This document shows positions 1-11,716 of a stretch of 64,000 nucleotides of DNA, in pieces. Position numbers and translations under genes: made by a program. The DNA is from Diphasiastrum complanatum (taxonomy: Eukaryota > Streptophyta > Lycopodiopsida > Lycopodiales > Lycopodiaceae). Below the pieces are notes generated by a model. It saw nothing but the letters and a program-made list of their open reading frames with translations. It made no database searches and was not told where the DNA came from. The stretch lies in NCBI GenBank assembly GCA_029204225.1, contig CM055092.1:63971425-64035424 (forward strand), written 5' to 3'. Each line of letters starts with the position of its first letter. Position 1 is the stretch's first letter.

Positions 1-1
1 T

Positions 2-2819
2 AAGTTAACAAAAAATCTTATTAGTGTTGGGCAATTGTTTGATAGTGGACTAGATTTGAATTTCAATGTTGATACATGTACAATCAAAAAGCATGATGAG
101 ATCCTTGCATTTGGGTCTAGATATGGTGGAATCTACAAGCTTGATCCCAAAGAGTACGCTAACTCTTGTGATAATGCTTTTGCTTCTCATATGTCTTTGG
201 AGGAACTTTGGCATAGAAGGTTGGGGCATCCTAACTATAGTTCTATGGTGTCCATGGTCAAGAAAGCCAAAGCTATTGGCTTGCCTAATCTTATCTCCAA
301 GAATTTCAAGCCATGTGAGGCTTGTGCCATATCTAAGTCTTATAAGAAGCCTTTTTCAAAGTCATCTATCATGACTACACATCCATTGGAGCTCATACAC
401 TCGGATGTGCACTTCTCATCTTCAAAGAGCAAGGGTGGTGCTACTTGCTTTGTAACTTTCATTGATGATTTTACTAGATTTACTTGGGTATATCTTTTAG
501 CTTCAAAGTCTTTGGTGTTTGACTATTTCCTAAAGTTCAATGCTCTAGTTGAAAAGCAATTTTCATACAAAATCAAGATTCTTAGAAGTGATGGAGGTGG
601 TGAGTACACTTCCAATAAATTTCATGATTATTGTGAGCTTGAAGGCATTAAAAAGGAGTTTTCTTGTGCATATACACCATCTCAAAATGGGGTGGCTGAA
701 AGAAAGAATAGAACATTGTGTGAATGTGCCAAAACCATCAGAATTGAGGCATCCTTGCCAAAAGACATTTGGGGTGAGGCCATCAATTGTTCAAACTATC
801 TTTGCAATCGACTCCCTCATGTTGCACTTGGAGGAAAGTCACCATATGAAGCACTCTATTTGAAGAAACCTAAGGCTGATCACCTTAGTGTATTTGGATG
901 CATTTGCTTTGTCCATATTCTCTTGGAAACGAGAAAGAAGAATGATCCTTGTGCAAGCAAAGGAGTAATGGTTGGATATTCATCCAACAAGAAAGCCTAT
1001 CGAATCTACATGCTCTCTACTTCTAAAGTAATTGATAGTAGAGATGTAGTTTTTCATGACGAAGAAAAGTCCAATCTTGGAGGGGCCGAGATCAAGCAAC
1101 CTCAAAATCTATCACCTTTTGTTATTGAAGACAATCAACATATAGAGGAGTCGAGATTTGAAGATGAAAGTCCTCGGATTTTCACTCCTAGAAGATCCAT
1201 GAGGGAGAGATCCGAGCCCAAGAGGGTCACTTATGATGACAAAGGAAAACAAGTGGATCTTGATTCCACTTATGCTTATTTTGTTTCTCATGAGGAGCCC
1301 AAAGATGTTCAAGAAGCCCTCAATACCAAGGAGTGGTATGAGGCCATGAAGATTGAATATGATGCCTTGATCGCCAACCACACATGGGAGCTAGTGGATC
1401 CACCACCTAACATGCATGTCATTGGATGCCAGTGGGTGTTCAAGATCAAGTACAATCATGATGGATCCATCAACAAGTACAAGGGAAGATTATGTGCTAA
1501 AGGCTTTGCACAAATATATGGCCTTGACTATGAAGAAACCTTTGATCATGTAGCAAAGATGGTCACAATAAGAATCATAATCTCTCTTGTCTTATTTTTT
1601 AAGTGGAAACTGTTTCAACTTGATGTCTCCAACGCTTTTTTGAATGGCTATCTTGAGGAGGAGATATACAGGGAACAGCCTCAAGGATTTATCAAGGATA
1701 AATCTAAGGTGTGTTTGCTATTTAGAAGTCTTTATGGCTTGAAGCAAGCACCTAGATCATGGTATTCAAGACTCAACAACTTTCTACTTTCATTAGGATT
1801 TGTGGTTAGTGACTATGATCCTTCTATGTACTTAAAGTGTGATGGTAGTAATATTGTCATTCTTCTAATCTATGTAGATGACATTATTCTTAGTGGAAGT
1901 TGTTTGATGCTAGTTCAAGAAACCAAAGATGCATTAAGAAAAGAATTTAAAATGCAAGATCTAGGAGAGATCCATTACATTTTGGGCCTTGAGATTGTTT
2001 TTCATGAAGAGTATGCTTTTATTTGTCAATCTAGATATGTCTTTTCTATGTTGAGAAAATTCAATATGCAAAATTGTAAAGGCATAGATACTCCCATGGA
2101 GCAACATGTAAAAGATCCTATTAAAGGTGATGCAAGATCTTTCAAGGACATCACACTTTATAGGAGTCTTATAGGCTCTTTAATTTGGCTTACTATCACT
2201 AGACCTGATTTGAGCTATTGTGTGGACAATTTGAGTGAATTTATGCAAGATCCCAAGATCCAACATTGGAAGATGGCCAAGAGAGTTCTAAGATATGTAT
2301 CTTCTACTCAAGATTATGGTTTATTGTACAAAAATGAAGATCTAACCATTGTTGGCTATTCAGATTCCGATTTTGCAAGTGATAAAATGGATCGAAAGTC
2401 CATTAATGCATATACTATCTTTCTTGGAGGCAATCTTGTGTCTTGGCTTTCAAAGAAGCAAGATACCATATCTCTATCATCTTGTGAGGCCGAGTACAAA
2501 GCACTCACTACAAGAACTAAAGAGGTGCTTTGGATCAAGAAAGTTAATCATGGAGCTAAAGTGCATAAAAGAGAATGATCTTCCCTTGATCAAATGTGAC
2601 AACATATCGGCACAAGCTCTTGCAAACAATCCTATTTGTCATGCAAGAAGCAAGCATATAGAAGTGGCACACCATTTTGTGAGGGAAATGCTCATTGGAG
2701 GTAAAATCAACTTGGAACATGTCGACACATCTTCATGTATTGCTGATCTTCTCACAAAGCCACTTTGCAAAAGTGCCTTCTCAAAGCATAGGTCTAATCT
2801 TGGTCAGATCAATGCTTGA
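2..2819 (+). pseudogene. Ty1/copia pol (protease end to RNase H), frameshifted
   Basis: The frame is already open at base 2, so the element began before the window. In order it shows the end of the protease region (ISVGQLFDSG), a GAG-pre-integrase zinc motif (LWHRRLGHPN, then CEACAISK), the integrase core (IHSDV; SDGGGEY; NGVAERKNR), the copia reverse transcriptase (WVFKIKYN; YVDDIILSG) and RNase H (GYSDSDFASD; SSCEAEYKAL). This domain order, integrase before RT, defines Ty1/copia. The frame is open for about 850 codons to 2578. A one-base shift near 2542 moves RNase H into another frame, which continues through DNISAQALANNP and HARSKHIEVAHHFVRE to a stop at 2817-2819. So only one lesion is visible, and the copy is fairly young. 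Without its 5' half it cannot act alone. Confidence 0.93.
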
Positions 2820-2834
2820 TCCACATTAGATACA

Positions 2835-2846
2835 TTTTTGGAGGAG
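2835..2846 (+). other. polypurine tract of the copia element
   Basis: The purine-rich run TTTTTGGAGGAG lies directly before the TGTCAAAAT start of the LTR. This is the expected position of the plus-strand primer for reverse transcription, 15 bases after the pol stop. Confidence 0.7.
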
Positions 2847-3312
2847 TGTCAAAATATTGGAAAAATCTATCTAATGTTGTGAGTAGGGGTCCTAAAAATG
2901 CCAAAGATGAATTAAGCTCTTTTGGCTTAGTAAAGAACCATCTTAGAATAAAATATTCAAGGTAGGTAGAAGTAGAAACTCGAGCTACCATAGGAATTGC
3001 CATTTGTACTTTACATGCCACATTTAATGCATGAAAAGACTAGGTGGCACAATTAGACATAATGAGGTGGCTTGAATAAGTCTAGATAGCTTGAGAGGTG
3101 GATCCACAATTCCAATTCAACTCAAAGTAGGAGGAGAGTCCATGGATCTATATATATGTGATGTACACTCATTGAGAAGATGATGAAATTTGTGTGTAAT
3201 GCAAATTTGGAGACTTTGTGCCCTCTCTCTTTACACAAGTTTTGTACTTCCTATTTTCTCTCTCTAGCCGACTTGAGGCATTTATGATGCTTAGTCTTAT
3301 GTTTTGTTGACA
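2847..3312 (+). repeat. 3' LTR of the first copia element
   Basis: Starts TGTCAAAATATTGG immediately after the polypurine tract. A TATA-like stretch (CTATATATATG, near 3150) is followed by CT-rich sequence, as in plant copia LTRs. The right end is tentative. TTGACA at 3307-3312 would mirror the TGTC start, but no second LTR copy is in the window to confirm it. No target-site duplication can be tested because the left end is outside. Confidence 0.6.
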
Positions 3313-3554
3313 GATCTTGCTTGTAACACAATAATATTTCTTGTATGATCAGCTTTCCTATTGTCAACCAATGCTAGTTTGATCTTTATGGTATTATTGG
3401 GCTTAGGAGATCAAAAGTACTTGTGTAGGGCATCCCACACGTGTGAATTCAGCAAAAGGGACTGCTATCATAGCTTAACCTCATAAAAATCTTTGGTAAT
3501 AGCCCAAATGGCCAAGAAAACCTCTCAATTCCCTTAGATTAGTCGGGGGTTGAC
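3313..3554. other. no gene seen
   Basis: AT-rich sequence between the copia LTR and the gypsy remnant. I see no open frame or recognisable motif. Part of it may still belong to the preceding LTR. Confidence 0.5.
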
Positions 3555-4990
3555 CTTGTCCTGATCAACTTCAATACCTCATTCTAATATGCGATGGCCT
3601 AATAAATGCCTTCAGTCATCCCAAAATAGCTTTTCTCAAAATGTAAGAGTATAAATGTTTCTCTGTATCTTTGTAATGTTTGTTAGAGTTTATCCAAATG
3701 TCCTTTATGCGAACTAAAAATACAAAAATCATCTATAACTATTTCAAGAAATTTCCTCAAAAAGTCTTGGAATATTACTGTGTGCGTTGCAAAGTTCAAA
3801 TGGCATTCTATTGTACGCATAGGTACCCCAATTTGTTGTAAAAGTCATTTTACTTCGATCTTCTAGTCTAATTTGGACTTGATAATAACCAAAAAATCCA
3901 TCCAAAAAACTTTATCTTTCATAACCAGCAACTTTATCCAATATAATATTAAAGGGCAAAGGATGATGGCCCTTTTTCGTTGCTGCATTTAATTTTTTGA
4001 AATCTTGACAAACTCCAATTTTGTCAGTTTTCTTCTTTGGAACCACCACAATGGGTGATACCCATTCGCTGCTTAAAATTGGATAAATTATTTCTGCTTC
4101 AAGAGACTTGTCATTCTTCTTTCACCATTAGAGAATATTTAGGATTCAATCTGTACTGTCTTTGTCTAATTGGTAGAGCGTCTGCTTTCAAATCAATTCG
4201 ATGCTCTCCAAAATCACTAGGAATACTTTTTAAATCTTTAAAGTCCCAAGCAAAAACATCAATAAATTCCTTCAATATCTTATAATATAAGCTTCCATCG
4301 AATTTGGATAAGCATATTGAGATGTTCACTTCTTTTCCCTGCTCAAGAGGTATTCTTCAAATTTCGTCTACGTCAATCATTCCTATAGTAGGGTTTATCT
4401 CACTTTTCCGATGTACCTCTTTGTTTTGGGGCTCACTTGGCTCGACTTCTTCTTCTTCTGATTCATAACATTCTAGATATCGAATATCCGTATAATTAGA
4501 CTGTTTCCGAGCTAGAAGAAGACTCATATTCCGAAGTATATCTGGAATCCGATTGAGTCTCGCCTTTGTATTTATTTGTCTTTCGACCAACTTGTATGGA
4601 CTTGCTTATTAGTTCCTCTTATAGAAAATCAAAATTCTCATTTTTTCCAATGAGTAATCACATCGGCTTCATACAACCATGGTCGACCCAATAGTATTGG
4701 ATAAGTAGGAATTGCTATAGGCTTTATCACAACAAAATTTAGTAGAAACAATTCCCCTTCGATCTTTACTTCAACATTGTTGAGTAGTCCCATAGGCTTC
4801 CTTCTTGTTTGATCAACTAATCTGAAGGACTTATTAGTAGGTGTGATATGAGTTAATCCAAGCTCATGAGCAATCTCCTTTGTGATGATGTTCACTCCAA
4901 ATCCCAAATCAGCTGGTACATTCGAAATAATACATCTTTTAATCTGTAATTTGATATTTGGGGCTTCTTGTCATCCATTTCAACCTTATT
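3555..4990 (-). pseudogene. Ty3/gypsy protease-reverse transcriptase remnant
   Basis: Read on the minus strand, the right part (4907-4638) is an aspartic protease domain. It shows ADLGFGVNIITKE at the active site and ends in ILLGRPWLYEADVI, typical of plant Ty3/gypsy pol. An acidic linker follows (4590-4357). From 4329 down comes the RT N-terminus: EFIDVFAWDFKDL, then NPKYSLMVKEE. With frame changes it continues through EWVSPIVVVPKK, DFKKLNAATKKGHHPLPF and a catalytic IVIDDFCIF (around 3714-3745). Stops and frameshifts break every segment, so it is dead. No RNase H, integrase or LTR was seen with it. Confidence 0.85.
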
Positions 4991-4999
4991 AATGTTGAC

Positions 5000-5658
5000 T
5001 GCTGGTAGTTTTGGTTTCCTCCTTCGTCTTCTCACTAATATTTTACAGGTGTGCAGATGAAGAAGATACAAAAAGTGGTTGTGCTGTCTGTGGGAGATTG
5101 TGGGTGGCTGTTGTTGTTGTCAAATCTGTTTTCACAGTGCATAGAACGAGCATGAGGAGGCCGCGACATCGGGCTTTGCTAAAATTGACACTGATGAAAA
5201 TGCAAAAATTGAGACACCCTATCCAATGCCTTAGAAAATTCATTTGTAAGGTACCTTCGCCTTTCTATAAGAGCATCGTCGGCCTTTTTTAGAGTAGTGT
5301 CACATTTTTTGCCTGTCATAAACTGCGTGTAAAAATGTAGTGTCGCATTTTTTGCATTTTTTGCCTGTTCAAATTTGCTTGTATTTATGCAGACTGCGCA
5401 ACTGTAGCTATTCTGGAAGTGTTGCAAAACAGTTAGTTGCTCAGGATGTCCCGAAGGTGAAAAAGTGGCAGTGTCAGGTTTTTCGCCTATGGAAATTTCC
5501 GAGTAAAAATACAGACTGTAGCAACAAACAGTTCAAATATGTAGACTGTGCGACAACACGAGTAAAAATGGAGCAACACGAATGGAGGCAGATTAACATA
5601 GGATCTAGGAGAGTAGAGGAGATAAATCCAACAAAATTTACTTACAAAGCAGTTGGGA
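5000..5658. other. noncoding, probably copia leader/LTR debris
   Basis: Contains repeated short runs such as GTGTCACATTTTTTGCCTG and GTGTCGCATTTTTTGC (5290-5370). They resemble the TGCGACATTGTCGCATTT sequence near 47910-47960, which precedes an LTR of the family that forms the adjacent palindrome. Short open frames here show no recognisable domain. Confidence 0.4.
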
Positions 5659-5897
5659 CAAGTCTTTTAGCTTCAATTCAAGTGGAACAATAACTGTCTT
5701 TCATCGACATGGCCAAAGTCTTCGACTTTCGATATGTTGGATGATGTTTGATATGTCGGAGCCACCTGTTAGCGATTACCAAGTATTTTTGCAGATTGTG
5801 TAGAAACATGAGCAAGCAAAACTGGATAATAATGTTCGATGAAGATTAAAAATCGATTATTTGGTTGAATCACTCCGACAGTAGAATAAAACCAACA
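5659..5897 (-). repeat. partial copia LTR, left palindrome arm
   Basis: On the minus strand, a purine run (TTAAGGAGAAG) is followed at 5897 by TGTTGGTTTTATTC, the LTR start. The LTR sequence continues leftward until homology to the right arm stops at 5659, so only the U3 part is present. Confidence 0.7.
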
Positions 5898-6326
5898 CTT
5901 CTCCTTAATCTAAATCCATGAATGCTTTGAACTTCAAACTTAGTTTTGCACAAATTTTTCTGTGTGCATCCAAGCTTAATGCTTTAGTAAAAATATCTGC
6001 TGTCATATCTTGTGTTCGACAATATTGCAAGTGAACCTCTTTGTCGAAAACTTTGCTTCTGACATAGTGATACTAAATTTTCAATGTGCTTACTCCTAGA
6101 ATAAAATCTAGGGTTGGCTTAATAAAGCAATGGCACTTTGAGTATCGCAAAATAAAATTGTCGGAGCATATTGATTCCAATTAACATCTGAAAGTAAGTT
6201 TCTCAACCATACTGCTTCCTTTGTAGCTTGAGAGGCTATGATATACTCTGATTTAGGGGAAGATAGTTCTATCGAAGTTTGCTTGCGACTGTTCCATGAA
6301 ATAGGACCATTGTTGAGAAAGAATGT
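5898..6326 (-). pseudogene. copia RNase H fragment, left arm
   Basis: The minus strand encodes the RNase H C-terminal half: NNGPISWNSRKQ, SEYIIASQATKEAVWLRNLL, then CDTQSAIAL. The frame breaks near 6110. The expected continuation (SRSKHIE and on) is visible in another frame as far as about 5990. It is the mirror of the fragment at 6346-6744 but more damaged, including a small deletion after the CDTQSAIALL stretch. Confidence 0.85.
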
Positions 6327-6345
6327 TGGATGAGGAAGTGGATTT

Positions 6346-6744
6346 ACATTCTTCCTCAACAATGGTCCTATTTCATGGAACAGTCACAAGCAAACTTTGA
6401 TAGCTCTATCTTCCACTGAATCAGAGTATATCGTAGCCTCTCAAGCTACAAAGGAAGCAGTATGGTTGAGAAACTTACTTTCAGATGTTAATTTGAATCA
6501 ATATGCTCCAACAGCTTTATTTTGTGATAATCAAAGTGCCATTGCTTTATTAGCCAGTCCTAGATTTCATTCTAGGAGTAAGCACATTGAAATTAAGTAT
6601 CACTATGTCAGAAGCAAAGTTCTCGGCAAAGAGGTTGACTTGCAGTACTGTGTCGATGAAACGCAAGCCTGGATGCACATAGAAAATTCTGTGTAGAACT
6701 AACTTTGAAGGTCAAAGAATCCATGGATCCAAATTAAGGGGGAG
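6346..6744 (+). pseudogene. copia RNase H fragment, right arm
   Basis: An open frame from about 6358 to 6696 encodes the end of copia RNase H: NGPISWNSHKQ, ALSSTESEYIVASQATKE, FCDNQSAIALLASPRF and HSRSKHIEIKYHYVRSKV. It stops at TAG 6694-6696. A polypurine tract (AAGGGGGAG) then leads into the LTR at 6745. The upstream part of pol is missing because the palindrome centre cuts the fragment, so it has no start and cannot be functional. Confidence 0.88.
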
Positions 6745-7245
6745 TGTTGATTATTCTATTGTCGGAGTGATTCAACTGAATAATCGATCTTTAATCTTCA
6801 TTGAACATTATTATCCAGTTCTGCAGCTTTGCTCTTGTTTCTACACAATCTGCAACAATACTCAATAATCGCTAACAGGTGGCTCCGACATATCAGACAT
6901 CATCCAACATATCAACGTCTCTCAAAGACTTCGACCATTTCAATGAAAGACAGTTATTGTTTCACTTGAACTGAAGCTAAAAGACTTGCCCTAATTCAGA
7001 CAAATTTTCAGCTACTCAAAAATATCTTACAGTATGTGATTTCTATTCGTAATTGTTTTTGTGTTCTTATCATCTGACTTGTACATGCTACTTACTGAAT
7101 CAATCTACTCTTTTATTGTGTCCAGAATGTATGCTTCTTTGTGATCATTTGTAATTGAGGGGCTAAGTCTCGCTACTCTCGATAAGTCGCTCACAGTCTT
7201 TGACTCATCGGAATTGACTCACTTTACTTCTCTCTTTTTCCAACG
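6745..7245 (+). repeat. copia LTR, right side of palindrome
   Basis: Begins TGTTGATTATTC after the polypurine tract. Its later part (CTGAATCAATCTACTC, AGAATGTATGC, CTCTTTTTCCAAC) resembles the LTR at 46618-47080, which ends CTCTTTCCAACA before a primer-binding site. By that comparison the end is near 7245. It appears to be the same family as the elements at 44600-48730. Confidence 0.65.
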
Positions 7246-10200
7246 GATCATCTGTGAAAGATTCAACTAGTTTCGTCACATTTTGCTATATTTCCATATT
7301 TGGCATATTGAGGCCAAAACTTGTTTTAGATTTAGAGGTTGACTTTTCAAAGTTCATTAGTCTAAATTTCATTTGAATAAACACTTTTTGAAAGTGTGGG
7401 AAAGTTAGAATGTGAGTTTGAGTAGGTTCAAATTTGAATAGTTGGGTAGGGTTAGCATTTTGGTGAGAAAGCCAAGTGGCCAAATAGGGTTTGGACCTAT
7501 TATAAAAGGATTTAACTCATGGAGAGAGTGATCTTCTCTCTTATCTATCTCATTTCATGCTTATACATGGTTCTCTTGGGCTCTACTATCCATTGGTGCA
7601 CTATCTTGGTGATTGCTTGCAATTCTATGGGTAGAATGATCTATATTTTTGGATCCACATGTGTGAAATACAGTAGCTTGCTAGTTTTGTACAAACAACA
7701 ATGGTACTTTATCATTTCATTGGTGTTTGATCAAGTTCTATTGGTGTTTGCATCTCATTTTGTGTGTAGATGCTGATTTTTCTACATTGGTGAGATTGGT
7801 AGTGTATTTCTCTTTCTAACCAAAGATCATTCAAGTAGATTGGATCTTAAGGATCTGAAATCTTTCACACCATCCAACCTTGGTTGAGTTTTGCCCATTG
7901 TTGACACTGATGCCGATTGGCAATCGTCAATCTTAGCCTTCCCCTCAAGATTGCACTTCCCACTTGAAGGCTACATGAATGTGCAATTATGTACCTTGCC
8001 GAATGGCCTTCAAGTCGATCCGTAGGAGTGTCTGGGTCCTCTCAAGGTTATTAGTTACAAAATGGCCTTGACATGGAATTAAATTGAGACGTAACCAATA
8101 ATCGCGAATATCGGAAGGTTGGTCCACCATATTAGGACTATTCCAAATCCTTAGCTGAATATGATCGTAATATTCTTCCCCCCCCTAGATAGATTCTGTC
8201 CTCAGAATGAGAAAGAAAAGACATGGAAATATTTCTTAAGCTTTTCAAATTTTTTACCCAGGAATCATTATTCTTAGTTTGATTTTTTCATCTGGAATAA
8301 GTACTCAGGGATACAACAATTCCTCAATTGATTGCCTCTAATCAGGAGTACTAATTCATTATTCAAAGATACACTAATCTGTACACTAAGCTGTAAATTT
8401 TCCGAATGGGTTAATCATCTCCAAATAATAGTTATCACTTTCATGTAATCATAATTACGCAAATTGCTGGGTGAACCACTCTTTATTCCAGAGATCAAGT
8501 CTAAAAACTGAAGAAATTCAATTTTAATCGTGATAGTCTAAAATCTATCCACAATTCCTTGTAGATGCTTCTTGGTACAAATATTCTTAGAATAATCAAA
8601 TATTCTAAGGTACAACAATTTAATGAACCACAATGTCTATGAAATCCATCAAGTCTCAGACAATCATAACTCAATCCAAAGTACTGTAGTTACTCTAATG
8701 AGTTAAAAGTATGCAAGAAATCAGCAATCCATCTGAATCTCAATAGATTTATCTATCTCCTATAATGTGGAGATCTAGATTAAACCTTCTACACGAACAC
8801 ACATATAGACAATAATCTGTAGCAGAATACCAACTAGTAACGTAAGCAAAATCTCTCCATAAGCATGATAATTTACTTTACGAGAAATCCCCGTGAGATC
8901 CATAGGTCTCAAAAAACACTAAAGTAAATGCAGCTCATTTATTATGTCAAAAATTATTCACTGATAATAATTAAGTATATGTTCATGATCTGTCAATCAC
9001 AAATAGTTAGATTCTTATGATTCATCAGTCATAATCTCTGGAATCCAAAACCATAATAATTAAGGAATACCAATAAAAAATATGTTAAATTCTATAAAAA
9101 TTTAGTTATCAGGGTAAATGAGTGTTACTCTATCAAAAGCATCAGGTTAGGTTGCAGCCTAGAAACAGACCTGTTTCCCAATGAAGGTCGCAATGTTGAG
9201 ATGCCATGAGTTGTAACTAGAACACATTTGTTTTTGAAGCCCTGATTGGCAGTTGTGGTAGCATGGATACTAACTAGCCGATTCTGTGGGAGCCGATTCT
9301 GGGAGCTTGGAAGCCGCAAGTAGGATCAGAATTAACTTGTTTTTGAAGCCACAATGGAGCAGGGTAATCCCTCATTTTCTATGTGACTGGTTAGAAACCT
9401 CTTTCTCTCCCTATACAGGTCGTGTTTGGGGGACGTTGATCAAGGTGAGAGGCGGTTGCAGGAGGTGAGTAGAGAGCCAAAACACCATCGCATTGTAGCT
9501 GTCAAGAAGAAATGGCTACAATGTATGTGATAGGTCATGGAACTCTTAGGGTTTATTTGAGGGGTTAATCTACCCTCAAAGAACTTTTTCCTAAGAATAG
9601 GCTTTCACTTATTTTTGCATGAGGTTTTTGAAGTTAACTTGTTGCTTTTCTGTGGATGCATGGGTAGGGAGGGGCAGACCCTGTTGCATATCTGTTAGTT
9701 AGTTCAATGAGTAGTGCATGACAGTAACCTTGTGATTGCATTGATGTCATAGTTTTTTTGCAAAGGGTTTTGGTGCATTTTGATGAATGCATGGCTATTT
9801 ACAATGAACTTTTTAATTGTTGCATAGCCAGAGTAGTGAAGGTCTTTGCAAGATTAGCTATGATCATAGTAATGGTCAATTCGGTAAGGGGATTTTTGTG
9901 AGTCTACCTAAATCAACAGTTGAGAATTGAATTATCTATTCTCTTGATCTTAACTGAGGGAATCTTTAGAGAATAATGTTATTATCCTAATTGTTATGTC
10001 TATGTGATTGGATCCATGGATTTAGGATTGGCAATAAAATACTATTCTTCATGGTAATTTTTTCTCTAGGCAAGTGCCTTGTAAGTGGAAATTTGATTTC
10101 CTGGTAGTGTGCTTTTTATCGAGTTAACTCCGGAGTAGAAATATTCCTTGTTAGTTGAGTTAAATGGTGTTTTTGGTTCTTCTTTTTTGACTCGGTGGAG

Positions 10201-10869
10201 CACCGATAGGCTTATCCTAAATGATTTTGATCTTTAGGATTGGGCAAACTAAACCTTTTGAGATACTTGTTAAAGTGAATAAATGGAATAAAGGTCATAG
10301 ATTGGGAGGTAGCTCTTTATTCGATAAAATTTAAGTGTATCGAATATCGTGAAAGAGTACCTGGATCTAAATTTTATGGATTTTACATTAGGTTCAGGCA
10401 ACTTCAAAGAAGTAATTCTTAAGCTAGTATTGTCAAAAGGGTATAAACCTAGCAATTTCTTGTGTCAAAGGAGTTTTCAGTGCCTTTACTAATGAAATTT
10501 TTTGGGTGGTCGAAATATCTAAGGGAGGAAGAAAATGAGACACCTGAGTAGGTAAATGTGATTGTGTTATGTAATTTGGATTAGCACATAATCTTTGTAA
10601 GAAAATCGCATAGCACTGATTTTTTGAATTCGTTAAGTTGAATTTATATTAGATATCTATAGAACCATGAGTTGACCCTATTTGTTATTGAAAATTGTGA
10701 CATGGAACAAGAATGATACTTGGTTCACATATGTACTGTAAGGGCCTTATTCCTAAGAGTTGGAACTCTCAAATGATAGATCAGCCACCCATAAATTGTA
10801 AAGAGACAGTAACATTGTGCTGTTTTCATTTTACACTTCTTCTCAGTATCTCAATTGGGAAAAATGCAA
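7246..10869. other. no gene seen, AT-rich intergenic
   Basis: I find no convincing coding region. A TATAAAAGG at about 7500 followed by a CT-rich stretch may be an LTR promoter of an unidentified element. Around 8160-8200 the minus strand contains ATTCTGAGGACAGAAT next to a G-run, a context often seen near the end of gypsy pol, but no domain could be read. The stretch 8980-52010 bp range is not implied: only 8200-10869 itself was scanned here and it shows only short random frames. Confidence 0.4.
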
Positions 10870-11350
10870 AATTTCTTTACCCTACAATGGTTGGTAGGGC
10901 CTCCTAAACCTCCCCTTAGCTCTCTACTCATTGGCGAGTAGAGCTGGAGCTTTCTTTTGCCCAGCCAGTGATGGTTGGGAAAAGTTTCCTTTGCCTCCAG
11001 CCCTATAGCGATCTGGCAAAGCCGTAGAATTTTTCTTTTGTTGGTAGGGCAAAGAAAATCGTGTATTTTGCCTTACCAAATCATGGATAGGATAGATTTC
11101 TTTTTGCCTCCAGCCCTGCCAATGATTTGGTAGGGCTTGAGTCTTTTTGTTATGCCATTGCAGGATGGAAAAAGAATCATGCATTTTTCCTTGTCAAATT
11201 GTTAGAAAAACACAATTTTTTGTCCCTGCTAGGGAAATTTTTTGTTTTCCTCCACTGCCAACAATTTGGCAGAGTTAAAGGCTTTCTCTTTGGCAGGGCA
11301 AAAAGCGTGATTCTTTTTCCTTGCCATCATTGGCAAGGCAAAAAAAAAAT
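10870..11350. repeat. degenerate tandem repeat with small hairpins
   Basis: A diverged unit of roughly 60-80 bases recurs about seven times. Each copy has a core like GCCAATGATTTGGTAGGGC (11117), CTGCCAACAATTTGGCAG (11255) or TTGCCATCATTGGCAAGGC (11321), spaced by T-rich sequence. Many cores are self-complementary (TTGCC...GGCAA). There is no coding evidence. Open frames across it are by-products of the repeat. Confidence 0.6.
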
Positions 11351-11711
11351 TCCTTTCAACTATAGTAGGCAGTAGCACTAAGGACCAAGATTTCCACGTC
11401 AATGATTACTCTTCCTTCAATGCACTCACTGCGCTTTCTTTTTAGCAATGTACTTTACTTTCAAGCAATGCTACTCTTTGTAGCATATTAATTGCTTTAC
11501 TTTTTAGTCCAAGATTCCTCTAGTTGTTAGAGTTAAATCTGTCCTCGGACCTTCCTTCAAGAATGTGTGACTACAAATCTTAATCCATTGTCTTCTAGCA
11601 CTCATTTTCAACAAGAGTTAATCAAAATACATGCAGATACTACATGCCAAAATGAAAATCCAAGGTATCAAGAGTGACCAGGATTGAAATGTATGTGTGG
11701 AAACATAGAGG
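11351..11711. other. no gene seen
   Basis: Unique-looking sequence with AGCAATGTACTTTACTT-like short repeats near 11440-11500. It directly precedes the target-site duplication of the next element, so it is probably the older flanking DNA into which that element inserted. Confidence 0.4.
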
Positions 11712-11716
11712 CCTAT
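11712..11716. repeat. target-site duplication, left copy (CCTAT)
   Basis: CCTAT lies directly before the TGTTAAAA edge of the element and recurs directly after its other edge at 15579-15583. Five bases is the length Ty1/copia integrases produce. Confidence 0.85.

Larger units (their letters stand above)
5659..6988. repeat. 1.3-kb imperfect palindrome of copia 3' ends
   Basis: The left arm (5659-6326, 668 nt) and right arm (6346-6988, 643 nt) are inverted copies separated by a 19-nt loop (6327-6345). Near the centre the match is almost base-perfect: ...GTTGAGAAAGAATGT on the left against ACATTCTTCCTCAAC on the right. The outer ends also match (CAAGTCTTTTAGCTTCA at 5659 against its complement ending at 6988). 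Each arm holds the RNase H end of copia pol, a polypurine tract and the first part of an LTR, both pointing outward. RNA read across it would fold into a long hairpin. Confidence 0.93.

Noticed and set aside
4150-4185. tRNA-like word (TTGGTAGAGCGTCTGC)
   Set aside because: It resembles a tRNA D-arm by chance, but no anticodon or T-arm follows, and the minus strand encodes gypsy RT here (IRQRQYRLNPKY).
7519-7776. 85-codon frame with hydrophobic content
   Set aside because: No recognised domain or conserved pattern. It follows a TATA-like and CT-rich stretch typical of LTR leaders, so it is more likely noncoding.
9125-9468. Two short overlapping frames on opposite strands
   Set aside because: No motif, skewed composition and no supporting splice or context signals.
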